From NCBI GenBank assembly GCA_049487715.1, contig CP150549.1:992001-1056000 (forward strand): a DNA stretch of 64,000 nt. Reading direction: 5' to 3'. Below, in pieces: positions 18,996 to 30,400 of the stretch. Within the stretch, counting starts at the first letter, position 1, and every line of letters starts with the position of its first letter. Under the pieces are notes generated by a model, which was not told where the DNA came from, did no database searches, and saw only the letters and a list, made by a program, of their open reading frames with translations. This stretch comes from Pycnococcus provasolii (Eukaryota; Chlorophyta; Pseudoscourfieldiophyceae; Pseudoscourfieldiales). The translations under genes were made by a program, and so were the position numbers.

Positions 18996-19034
18996 AACCA
19001 ACCAACCACCCTCTCTCCACTCGCGCTTTTTACC
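18673..19034. other. 3' intergenic region with CA microsatellites
   Basis: Between convergent gene ends. It contains a short CA tract at about 18801-18818 and a longer one at 18957-18992. No coding sequence. Confidence 0.65.
18957..18992. repeat. CA dinucleotide microsatellite
   Basis: About 18 perfect CA units, just downstream of the sterol methyltransferase stop codon. Confidence 0.9.
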
Positions 19035-20381
19035 TTACTTCAGAGGCTTCTGGCAAACAACCAAGTGCATGGGTGTGAAGATGCCCGTCTCACCACCCGC
19101 AGACAAGTCGTACGTCACGTCCACGAGCATGCGGTGAACCTCCTTCGTGCCCTTGGGCGCGACGCCGAGGAACTGCAGAATGCGAACGACGACGTCGTTG
19201 CGGTTGTACTCAGCCTTTCCAATCTTGATGCGGTCGTACCAGTTGCCGTGCGTCGTGTAGCCAGGGTGCGGCTTCAACGCCAGGTCCGCTGTTCGCAGCA
19301 CCTTGAAGCCAACCTCCTTCGCAGCCTCCTCAACCTCCGTGTACGTGCGCATGTCAGGCAGAGCATTGCCGTGGTTGATGCCCTCGATGATCTCGACGTG
19401 ACGCTTGTTGTTCTTGTCGAACATCGGCGTCGTCACCCACTCGTACGTCGCGAAGTAGCCTCCCGGCTTGAGCACGCGGTAAGCCTCCTTGTACACTTCC
19501 TTGATGGCTGGCGCGTGGCACGTAGCCTCGACGGCGTAGCAGCCGTCGAAGCTGTTGTCCTCGAACGGCATCTCGAGGAAGTTGCCCTGGACCACCTCGC
19601 ACTGCTTGTCGAGTCCCGCGCGCTTGTTGTGGCTGCGGCAGCGCTGCACCTGGTAGTCGTTGATGGTGATGCCCGTGACGTTAGCCCCGCTATGTCTGGC
19701 AATGACGCGCATCGGGCCACCGACGCCGCACCCAATGTCGAGCGCCTTCATGCCCTTCTTGAGCCCAGCGCAGTCGGAGATGTAGTGCTCGTGCATCTCC
19801 TCCGCCGCCTTGTGCGACTTGGCCTTCACCGGCGGGCTGAAGTGGAAGCTCTGTCCCCATCCCCACTCGTAGATGTCCGTGACAAGGTTGTAGAAGGTGT
19901 TGACGAACGTGGGAGCTTTCGTCTTGTCGCCAGACTGGACTGCTCCATCGGCCTGTATTGCATAATGAGTGTGGGTGTTAGTGGGTTTTATTTTGATGAT
20001 GGTTGTCGTTGTGGTTTGACTTTGATGATGATGATGTTTGTTTGTCGTACTGCGTTGTTGTAAAGTGTGTGTGTGTGTGTTTGTGTGTGTTAGTTTCCTT
20101 TTGCTTACTTGCACTTTGCTTGCTTGCTTGCAAGATAAGGTAAGGTAAGGTAAGGTAATGGCTGGCTTACCCTGCGTGAAGTAGTTGTCGTACGCGTTCC
20201 AGTGTCCTTCCACCTCGCCCTCCTTAATCGCCTTTCCCCCACCTCCGCCGAGGTCGGTTGCGCGCGGCACGGATCGCATGCCGTCGCGCGACCTGAGCGC
20301 GTACACGCCGGCGAGCGAGACGCCGGCGGCGGCGATGGTTAGCGGCACGGCGTTCTCGCTGACGAACTCCGAGATTGTCAT
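19035..20381 (-). CDS. SMT1: Sterol C24-methyltransferase (one intron)
   Basis: The enzyme transfers a methyl group from S-adenosylmethionine to C24 of sterol side chains in the ER during phytosterol/ergosterol synthesis. Exon 1 (20381 to about 20171) encodes an N-terminal membrane segment and ends at VEGHWNAYDNYFTQ. Exon 2 carries the family signature FYNLVTDIYEWGWGQSFHFS, SAM motif I LDIGCGVGGPMRVIA, VEATCHAP, and the C-terminal IFTPMHLVVCQKPLK. Between them the frame happens to stay open through a His/Thr-rich stretch coded by CA/GT repeats, which is plainly an intron. The donor GTAAGC is at 20170. One phase-consistent acceptor ends at 19943 (228-base intron, 372-aa protein); the AG at 19953 looks stronger but is out of phase, so the exact acceptor is uncertain. 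Confidence 0.93.
   Translation of the reverse strand: MTISEFVSENAVPLTIAAAGVSLAGVYALRSRDGMRSVPRATDLGGGGGKAIKEGEVEGHWNAYDNYFTQGKPAITLPYLTLSCKQASKVQVSKRKLTHTNTHTHTLQQRSTTNKHHHHQSQTTTTTIIKIKPTNTHTHYAIQADGAVQSGDKTKAPTFVNTFYNLVTDIYEWGWGQSFHFSPPVKAKSHKAAEEMHEHYISDCAGLKKGMKALDIGCGVGGPMRVIARHSGANVTGITINDYQVQRCRSHNKRAGLDKQCEVVQGNFLEMPFEDNSFDGCYAVEATCHAPAIKEVYKEAYRVLKPGGYFATYEWVTTPMFDKNNKRHVEIIEGINHGNALPDMRTYTEVEEAAKEVGFKVLRTADLALKPHPGYTTHGNWYDRIKIGKAEYNRNDVVVRILQFLGVAPKGTKEVHRMLVDVTYDLSAGGETGIFTPMHLVVCQKPLK
19943..20170 (-). other. Intron in the sterol methyltransferase gene
   Basis: Begins GTAAGCC on the minus strand and contains TAAGG tandem repeats (20135-20158) and a GT/CA-rich microsatellite (about 20066-20091). 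It lacks in-frame stops, so a naive ORF call would translate it. The exact 3' boundary is uncertain by about 10 bases. Confidence 0.75.
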
Positions 20382-21488
20382 GATAGAGAAAATGATCGTG
20401 CACGATGTGATCGGAAAGCTCCCCGCGGAGAGGAGAGGGCTTCAGGGGCCGGGGGAGGGGAAGGGAGAGAGGGGGGGGAACTGGGAATCTATTTTCTCAA
20501 CTTCAACTTCAACTTCAACTTCAACTTCTCCTTCTCCTTCTCGTCGTCGGCGTCGGCGTCGTCCTTCTGGCCAAGTTCTTCCAAGGGTTGGGTGGGTCTC
20601 AGGGTCGTCGGGTTGGTTCATTTGGTTGGCCTTGCCGCGGTTCACGAGTGTTCGTCCGTGGAATTTGGAGGCACTTGCGTTCATTGGTGAATTGATGCGT
20701 GAATTGCCTTCCAATTTTCCAAATAATAATATGTAAGGGGATGATGGCACGCGCGATCCCGTTACTGTAGACTATTGACGACGTCCAACAAACGGACGAG
20801 AGACCTGGATGACAGAACATGATGGTGCCGTGCTGCAAACAATGCTGGCCAATCCATAAATCCATGAATGCAGTCGAGAGACGAGAGCGCGCGCGCGCCG
20901 CGTGCTGTTCCAGTGTTCCTCCGTGCGAAAAAATGCAGTAGACGACGGACCTAGGATGGTAGACGGGCCAAGTGACTGGTGATAATTTAACGGGTACGCA
21001 AGGCGAGCACACGCGCGACATTGCAAGCTCTTGCAAGGTCGCGGCCGGCGAGGAATTTTACCGTAGTACTATGGATAACATAGCCAACTATGGATAGTTT
21101 GATTGGCGCACTTGACGTCATGGGAGAACCGAGAGAGAGAGGGAGAGAGGCTTGCACCTAATCTTAAGGCTAGGGAGAGTGGTATAAACGGTTTCGCGGT
21201 GATTTCACGTATGTAAGTTTTAGGCTATTCATGTCAAGAGTTCCTTGTTTACATATATTTTTTCTGTTGATCAAGGTGGTCAAGACTCCCGACCCATGAG
21301 CGAACTGACTGGCTGGCTGGCAAGCTCCCGGACGACGTGGCCTGCGAGGGTGGTATCCTGTGGTTCGTTGTGAAGAAGGTTCAGGAGGAGCTGTTGTTTT
21401 TTGGTGTTTGAAGATTTTGTGTAAAAGACGATAGCAGTTGTCGTCATGTTACTTTCCCCTCCCCTCCCCCCCCCTCCTCCCCCCCCTA
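20382..21488. other. Intergenic region between SMT and the PKS 3' end
   Basis: No supported gene. It contains a CTTCAA hexamer tandem (20497-20526, grading into CTTCTC) and a GC-alternating stretch near 20889-20900. The long C/T tract at about 21452-21487 abuts the PKS stop codon. Minus-strand ORFs here (for example 20599-21036) lack protein-like composition. Confidence 0.5.
20497..20543 (+). repeat. CTTCAA hexamer tandem repeat
   Basis: About five CTTCAA units followed by CTTCTC variants, upstream of the SMT gene. Confidence 0.8.
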
Positions 21489-24400
21489 TTATTTCAATTC
21501 CTGTACAAGTCTCTCCATGTCGTCCTCACCCAACACCGTTCGAGCTGCTCTCAGTACATCCTCGATGAGCCAACCTCCGCCTTGCACCTGCGGTCCAAGC
21601 GAGGGAAGGCTTCGAAGCTTCGCGGCGACCGGCGGCGGCAGCCGCGAAGCCGCCTGGATAAGCCCCATCGCTGAAATGACCGTAGTCTGTGCCTGCGGCG
21701 GCGGCAAAGGCGAAGGCGAAGGCGTCCGCGCTGGCGGCGGCGGCGACAGTAGAGAACGCCACGCGCTTCTAGAATTTAGCAGTGTCTTGCGCCGTCCATG
21801 CCTATCACGGCCAGGCCTGCTGCGCGAACCGCTCGTTGCCGCAAGTCGTTGTCTTGAGGACGGCATCCGAATGCGATGCCGTTCCGGCGGAAGCAGCGCG
21901 GGTTCGTTGCAAACCCAGCCCACAGATTCCAGTGCCTTGCGCAGCGCGTTGTCGAAGTAAAACGAATCTTCCCCTTCGCGCCGTGACATCGAGAAGTGAT
22001 CACCAGCAACGGTAACCACCTCCAACTCATCCGCATGCTCGCTCCAGGAGATGCCGTGCACAAAGCTTGCGTTTGGATCTGACGCGTCGTCGTCAACGTA
22101 CGGCAACTTATTCCCTTCGGCTGCCTTCAAAAATAGAAGTCGTGCCGGTGCACGGAGCCGTCCTTCATTGGATTCGAAGCGGTGATGCCGCAGGTCGCTC
22201 ACCCACTCTCCGCTCTTAAGAGCACGGCAAATCTCTCGCAGACGCTGTTCGCAGCCGTCAAGATCGAGCGTGTTGTCGTCTTCCGTCAACCTCATCACGG
22301 GCAGAAACGTAGCGAGCTGTCCGTGGTAATCTTGATCTTCAAAACTGCTTTCGTACACGTTCACGACAAGGAGCATCGTCCGCATCAGCTCGACGAGGTC
22401 ATCATCTGTGACCAGAGATTCGTAGAAGGCCTCGAGGTCCTCCTCGGCGACAAGGTCCTTCGGGGGACGTGGGACAATAGGTCGGACTTGAGTCGGATGC
22501 GGGCTGTCCATCAGAACCACCATTCCCACCTTCAAGCCGAGTTCCTGGAGTTGCATTGCCACTTCCAGTGCTACGACGCCGCCATACGACGTGCCCCCAA
22601 GAATAAACGGCGCGTATGGTGTCGTTTCTGCTTCGACATCGTATCTTTCGCCTGCCTGCACTTGCGCGCGAATTTCGTCCGTCATGCCCGGGTGCGAATG
22701 TAGAAGATCCTGGACGTGCTGCCTTGCGCGATCTGCGATGCACAGGCTGTTGTCCTTCTCAAGGATAAGAACAGGCTGTCCGGACCATCTCAAGCGATCC
22801 AGTAGATGCGTGTAGACCTGGGCGCCCGCCGCAATTTCTGGCGCTGCAAGATAAAGCGGAATGATTGTTTTGGACGCAAGCAGCGGTTTCACGCTAGATT
22901 TCCTCCGATTCACCTGCGAAGAGGTTGGGTCTACCTCCACTTGCATTGCACTCAGCAGATCATCCCGCGCATATTCGACGAGCAAGTGATTCGCCACCTC
23001 AGAAAGCGAACTGTGATCAAACAGCAGCGTGGCCGGAAGATCAAGGTCGAATGCTTCAGCCCAGCGCCTGCGAAGCTCGAGCGCACCTCTGCTGTCCAGA
23101 ATCCCAGATACGACGAGCGGGGCATCGACGTCAATGTCATGTTGCAATAGGTCATCTGCACTTAAAAACATCTCCCTCAGAATTCTCTCAATCGCAGGTT
23201 CCTTGCCCTCGTCGCGCAGCAGAATCGCAGCCTCTCGCAGTACGCCAGAAATGGATGGCGCATTCAGCTCCTCGACGTCAATTTTCCCTTCGTCGTTGCG
23301 GTACTCGATGTCTGAAAAGGTTTGGGGCTGATAGAACCCCAAAAATACGCCATGTGCAGTAAAACGATTCGTAGCAAGATTGCTCGACCGAAATATTGCA
23401 ACACCTTCATCGCCAGAGTGTCTTCTGGCAAATGCGCTCAAAGCCGTCGGCGTCCCCTTCATGAGCGTTTCGAGAGAATCGTGTGTAGCGTCTCCTCCAA
23501 TCAGCAGCATGCTGCGGCGGCCACGGCGAACGCCAAGCAGTCCCGGGGTCCGCGCAGCACCTCGCGTCGCATCGATGCCCTTGCCTGTCTTGAACGAGGC
23601 TTGCGCAGCATTCACCGTCATCAACCGCGCGAGGCGGCCAACGAGTCGTTTCGTTCCACCTGCCAGTGCAGTCATGACGATGTCACCGCGCACAAGATCG
23701 ACCCGCAATGTGCACGTGGTTTTAGAGCCACCACCTGCCCCCGCGATGAGCGCAGCGTCTTTCAGCAATGTATTTTTTGATTTCCCCAATGCTCCGCCTG
23801 CGCCAAGGCAAACATCGGCAGCCGCAAAAAGCTCAAGACTGCTTTGTGGGACACGCACATGAAACACGCCCGAGCCAGAAAATCTCGCACCGTCCAGTGC
23901 TTCCACGAGCACAGGAGCCACCCACCTCGATTGCCTCTGCCAGACCCGGCGAGGCAGGTTGCGCAGAACAGTCGCGTCAGGCATGCTTAGTACCGCGTGC
24001 GCATTCGTACCGCTTGCGCCGAAAGAGCTGATACCCATCGATGTATTAGAGAATGTCAACGCGCCTGCGTGTTCTCTCTGCACATGATGCTTTTGAAGTG
24101 CCACATGCGGATTCACAAACCTCAAGTGCAGAATCGGCGCGAATGCCTGTTTCCTACCATACAACGAAGCCGCCGTGCACAGCGCCACCGCGCCAGCGGC
24201 AGCTTCCTGGTGGCCTGTCGCACCCTTCTCACTCAAAAGGCGCAACGCCGAAGACGCCCTTCTCTTCTTTAGTGCCTCATTCAGCGCACCCACCTCAATT
24301 GGATCACCGAGCGCGCTCCCGACCCCGTGCAATCGCACCCCCGAGATCGTCGTCGCATCGCACTCGCTGAGTGCCGTCATGATGCAAGCCTTCTGGCTTG

Positions 24401-27400
24401 GGCCATGAGGTGCCGTTAAAGTCGCAGAAGTCCCATTCGCCGTCACCGCTGCCGCGCGGAGGAGCACAGAGGTGCCTTGTCCATCGCCAAGCAATAATAC
24501 ACCATCCGCCTCTCCTCTCACATGCCCACTCGCGTCAGCATCCAGCGTCTTACACCGTCCATCTGCCGCAAGCAATCCAGCGCGTTGCAAGCTCGCCGTA
24601 GAATCCACATGACAGAGCACAACAACCCCACCAACCAAGCTGCTCGCATTACCAGATTTCTGCGCATACTGCGCCGCCACAAGACTAGACGAGCAAGCCG
24701 TATCGATGCTAGCCGTGGCGCCGTGAAGACCAAATTGGAAGGCTAGTCGCCCTGAAGCAACGCTCGCCGCATGGCTCGTGAAGGAAAATGCGTCTGCGCC
24801 ATGCCCGGCGGTTTTTGCCACAGCACTGTAGTCAGCTGAGCCGATGCCGATCGCGACACCACATTCCGACGCGGCTTCATTCTTCACAAATGCTTCTGCC
24901 GCCGAGAGGAGCAGAACACGCTGCTGCGGATCCATAAGAATCGCCTCAGCCGTTGGTATCCCAAAGACCACCTCGTCAAACGCATCAGGTAAACGCGCAG
25001 CTGAAGCAAGTGCTGCGAAACGCGGTGCACCTGTCGAATTCACATCCCATCTTGAGTAAGGTACAGCCGCTGACATGTCGAACAAGCTCAAATCTCCAAA
25101 CGACTTCTCATTCTGCGACGACCAGCTCACGACACCTAGAGCTTCACCGTTCACCGCCACACTCCTGTCCACAATTTCGTCCACCAAATCCTCCTCCATA
25201 TCCTCAGTCATGCAGCTCACGACATACTGCGTCATCGAGCTTACCGTCGGATAGTCAAACACAAGCGTTCCCGGCAGCTGCAGTCCCATACGCGTTTCCA
25301 CAGCATTTCGTAATTCTACCGCACCAAGAGAGTCAAGACCCGCCGCCATCAGCGGCTCGTCAGCCGACACATCATTCCCAAGCACGCCGCGAACCGCCTC
25401 AGAAAGCTGCTTCTTCACATCCTCCTCGGACGCAGCAGCGTGCACCTTCCTTTGACGTCGCACTGCCACTTGTGGTGCCTCCGCCTCGCCTGCGACACCA
25501 GCACTCTCACGAACATCGTCAAAAAACGCCGCATCTGCGTTGGCGGGCTGCTGTGCGAGAAAGCGCGTCCACTCAAACGGACTCACCGTCAGCACCGCGC
25601 CAGGTCCAGTCTTCTCTCTCAGCAGCGACGATAGCACACCGCCAAGCACCGCCAAGCCCAACTCAGGCGTCACAACGCCAACACCAGCGCGCTCCATACG
25701 ACCAATCGTGCTCTTATCATTCGTCGCCATGCCGCCGCCGATCCACGCACCCCACTGCAAGCTGATCATTTGTGCACCTGCATTCGCTGCGCCATGAGCA
25801 GACGCATCCAGCGCGGCATTCGCGGCACTATAGTTGGACTGCCCCGGCGAACCCAAAAACGCCGCCAGCGACGAAAATAGAACCTGCGCCGATACCGCGT
25901 TCGCGTGTGTCGCTTCTACCAGCTTTCCCAGGCTATCCACCTTTGCCGCAAACACTTGTCGCACGCCTGACGCGCGCTGCTGGACTAGCGTCGCGTCCGC
26001 GAGCACGCCGCCGGCATGCACGACAGCGTTCGGGCCATTTGCCGCCGTCACGACGGCGCGGTCGCCCGCGGTCGCGGCGTCGCAGCGCTGCATGCGCACG
26101 AGCGACGCCGAGGCGACCAGGGCCTCCAATCCCTCACCACGACGGCCAGATCGGCCGAGCAAATGCAGATGACAAGTCGACATGCTCGCGAGCCACGACG
26201 CCGTGAGAGTCCCGAGACTGCCCAGCCCGCCGCACACGAGCACGCCGTCGCCGACGCCGCCAGCGAGCACGTCGTCGCGCACCGCCCGCGGCGAGCACAC
26301 CACGATCTTGCCCACGTGTCGCGCCTGCGACATCTGACGCAGCGCGGCGTGCGACCGCACGAGCGTGTGAGCGGTGGTACTCAGCGGCCGGTACTGCATG
26401 GTGCTCGCGCAAGTTGCCACCTGCTTCATGCCCCTGTGCATACCTCCAATCGGCAAAAAGTCCACCGCCACCAGCCGCAGCGTCGCATCAGATCGCTCAG
26501 CACCGAGCGTCGCCGCCGTCCAGATGTCGCGCTTGCCAATCTCCACGAAACGAGCGCGAGAGGACATGCAGCTGACGGTCGCCGCCACGACGCCCGCGGA
26601 CGTGAGCGAGTTGAGCACCACGTCGACGGCTCCGAGCGTCATCGACGCCACGTCAGGGAACGTCGTCGCGCGCGAGCTGCCGACGTGGTGCACGCACGAC
26701 GATCTCACCCAGTGCCGCTTCGCGCTCGACCCTGCGGTCGCGTACACCGTCGCATCAAGCACACCCGCAAGCTGTGTCGCAGCCACGCCCACGCCGCCCG
26801 CCGCGGCGTGAACCAGTACGCGGTCGCCGCCGCGCGTGCGAGCCGCCTGGCTCAGCGCGAGATCCACCGTCACAAACACCGTAGGCATGCTCGCCGCCGC
26901 CTCGTGACGCAGATGCGCAGGCATGGCTGCGAACGTGTCGCCATACGCGTGCACGTAGTTGCCAAGGCATCCAGGTGCAAGGCCGAACACCGACTCGCCC
27001 ACCCACGCGCGGGACGCCACCGTGCCCGCGCAGTCGCCGCCGGGATCTCCAGGATCACCTGGGTACATGCCGAGCACGTTCAACACGTCGCGGAAGTTGA
27101 TGCCGACTGCCGACACACGCACGCGCATCATCGTCGAACTAACCTCATCACTTCCCGCCTCGACAACAGCGATAAGATCCTTGATTGCGCCACGCGGCTG
27201 CGGACGCAGCTGCACAGCATATTCGGGCGTCGCGGCGGCACAGCGGCGCACGCACGCCCCCATCCAGTATCCTCCTCGATATGCATGGCCCTGCGCATCA
27301 TCAGCAGCGGCGTCATGCAAACGTGGCACCCCCAACGCAAACTCGTCTGCGTCAGTGCCACCAGTCAGAGCTGGATGTCGAATTTCCTGCATAGCCGTGC

Positions 27401-30400
27401 GCCATAAACCACGTATCGCGGCGCCGTCTCCTCCGCATTTGCCGCCGCCGACGAGCCCGCCCCCTCCGGTCGCCACCGCACATGCCGTTTGCAGATGAAC
27501 AGCCACGCTCTGCTCCGAATGATTCAGCAAGGATAACGTCTGCACCACGCTCAGCGCAGCGTACATAGACGATGAGATCCATGCCCGGACACTTGATGCA
27601 CCGTCGACACGTATCATCGTCGTCGCATCCGTCGTCGCATCCGTCGTCGCATCTGGTGGTGTCTGCGCAAGCCAGCTAATCGCGTACATCGCGTCGCGCG
27701 TCGAGTGTACCGCGATCTTCGTGCTCGTCGTAACCCCATTGGTCATCGGCTTCGCAACCAGCTCGCTCATGTGCATCAGCGTCGCGCCCGCATCCGTGCG
27801 CAGTCCGAAGCTGCATGTCACGTCGTTCACCCTCAACGGGTGCAGACGCGCCCACGCATGCAAGCACACATCAGACGTCGCGCGAGACGCCACCGTGTAC
27901 GCCGAGACACCCGCGGGCACGCGTGCCTTACCATCATCCACCACAGGTACGTCGAGCGCATTGCCAAGCTGCATCGCCGCGTCGAGTGTTGCGGGGTGCA
28001 TCAGCAGACCCGTGACACGTGTTTCTGCAGGCTGGCATACGACGCCCGTCGCCTCGTCGCCAACGCCACCCTTGCGCACAGCTTGCAGCATTTGGAACGC
28101 CGGGCCGTACATCAGCCCGATGCCGAGCATCTTCTCGTAAAGCGCGCACGCGCTCGACGCGGTGGTACAGCGCGCGCGCATTGGCGAAGCGACTTCGTTA
28201 GCAGTGCTGCTCAACGACGACATCATCCTCGTAACGATGCCGCGCAGGTGCGAGACACGAGCCCGCCCACTCGACCTTACATCAATGAACCCGTCCACTG
28301 CTCGCAGAGCGCACGTCACATCAACATCACCCGCCGCTCCGTCGAGCACAAGCGGTGCGGGGATGCTGACATCGGTAAGGGCCGAACGACATGCTTCACC
28401 AACAATCAAAACAGCAACGGCACTCGCCGCCTCAAAATACCCAGCGCCGGGGAAGATGCCCTGGCCGCGCACGCGATGGTCGTGCAGATACGCAGCCACG
28501 CCGCGCGATCGCATTTCGATCATCGCCACATCCACGTCACCACACACAAGCATCGGATGCGTCGCTATCGTGACCCAGTGTCGCTCGCCCCTGCTCATAA
28601 TTTTCTCAACACCACCATCACCACCATCATGGTGCCCAAACCCAATTTGCGCGTGCGCATTCGTACCCATGAAGGCGAACGAGCTCACGCCTGTCGCGCC
28701 CCTTCTTGAGGCCACAGTCGCCACCCTTGGTGCCAAACACATGCCTGCACCGCTCATTGACAACACCAAGCTCACGTGCGGATTCACAGCCCTTAGATGC
28801 AGCAACGGTTTCATCTCCATAGCAGCCGCGAGCACACCAACCACACCCGCCGCGGGCTCCGCATGTCCAACGTACGTCTTACTCGCCGACAGGATGCCCA
28901 CGTGCTCCTTAAATAGCACAGCAACAGCTGCACCCACCTCGATCGGGTCGCCGAGTGCCGTGCCGGTACCGTGCATCTGCAGGCCCGTGACATGCTGAGA
29001 ATTTCCTGCCGATCGAATCGCTTCCTGCTGCGCGGGTCCATTCGGCGCCGTGAGCGCACTCGATCGTCCATCTTGATTGATGACGCACGATCGAATCACA
29101 ATGCATTGTCCAGAATTTTCTTCCTGTGCAGCAGCAGCAGTGTGTATGCCCAGCGACGCCTCGGAGCGAACGAAGCCGCCCGCAGCAACATCGAGGCACT
29201 TGCATCGTCCTTCGCTGTCAAGCATCTGAGCAGACGAGAGTGCAATGGAGGATGTCGGATGGCACATGATGTGAACTCCAAGGGTGGTGGAGGTGCACTT
29301 CAGGTGGTCATGGCAGATGGCCATCGCCACTAACGACGACGAACATGCCGTGTCGACAGTGCAGCACATTTCCCGCGAGTCGAACGTATACGACAGCCGT
29401 CCTGAGGCAACACTCTGCGCCACACCCAAGGCGGAAGATGTTTGAAGCACATTGAAATGATAGGGAATCTCGAGGAACTTCGAATAGCCTGACGGCGCGA
29501 TGCCAACTCCAACACATCCAATACCACCACTACTACTGCATGTGGCCAGCGCGGTCATAAGCAACATGCGCTGCTGCGGGTCCATCAGCGCCGCCTCCGC
29601 GGACGAAATGCCAAAGCACGTCGCATCGAACAAGTCGACGTCATTTAGGAAGCCGCCGAAGCGACGCACGAGATCTGCGCTCCTCGCACCCACATCTCGG
29701 CTGAACAGTTCCTCCGCGTCCCATCGCTGGAGCGGAATACAACCAACAGCATCCTCATCGTCTCGTTTGCCAGGTGTACAACCCGCCGACGAGATCAGGA
29801 ATGGCATACTGCTGCCGCCAGTCTTGACACGTTCGCTTTCGCTTTCAGCGATATCAGTAGTGCTTTCGTCGACACCACCTTGGCTACTTCGAATGTACGA
29901 TGCCATCGCAGACACGGTCGGGTAGTCAAACACGAGCGTGCCTGGCAGCTGCAGTCCCATACGCGTCTCCACGGCATTTCGTAATTCCACCGCACCTAGC
30001 GAGTCAAGACCTGCCGCCATGAGCGGCTCGTCAGCCGACACATCCGACCCGAGCACATCACGCACCAGCTCAGACAGCTGTTCTCGCACGCGTTTGTCGT
30101 CTCCAACGTCTTGCTTTGTCCTGTGCACCTGCTTCGCCTCTGCCACCACTTCGCGTCTCCTCCTTTTCATCCTGACCTCATCATAGAACGACGCTCGTGC
30201 TCGATCGTTCCCCTCCTTCTCCAAAAATCGTGACCAGTCGAACGGAGTCACGGTCAGCACAGTGTCATGCGACGTGGTGGAAGATAGCACACCGCCAAGC
30301 AGCGCCAAGCCCAACTCAGGCGTCACGACGCCCACGCCCGCGCGCTCCATGCGTCCTATCGTGTTCGCATCATTCGTCGCCATGCCGCCACCGATCCAAG

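Noticed and set aside
18732-20063. Plus-strand ORF of 443 codons overlapping SMT
   Set aside because: Antisense to the conserved sterol methyltransferase exon; low-complexity start in CA repeats.
26016-27407. Long plus-strand ORF of 463 codons inside the PKS
   Set aside because: It is antisense to well-conserved KR/ER domains of module 7, and its His/Arg-rich composition is typical of a shadow frame in GC-rich coding DNA.
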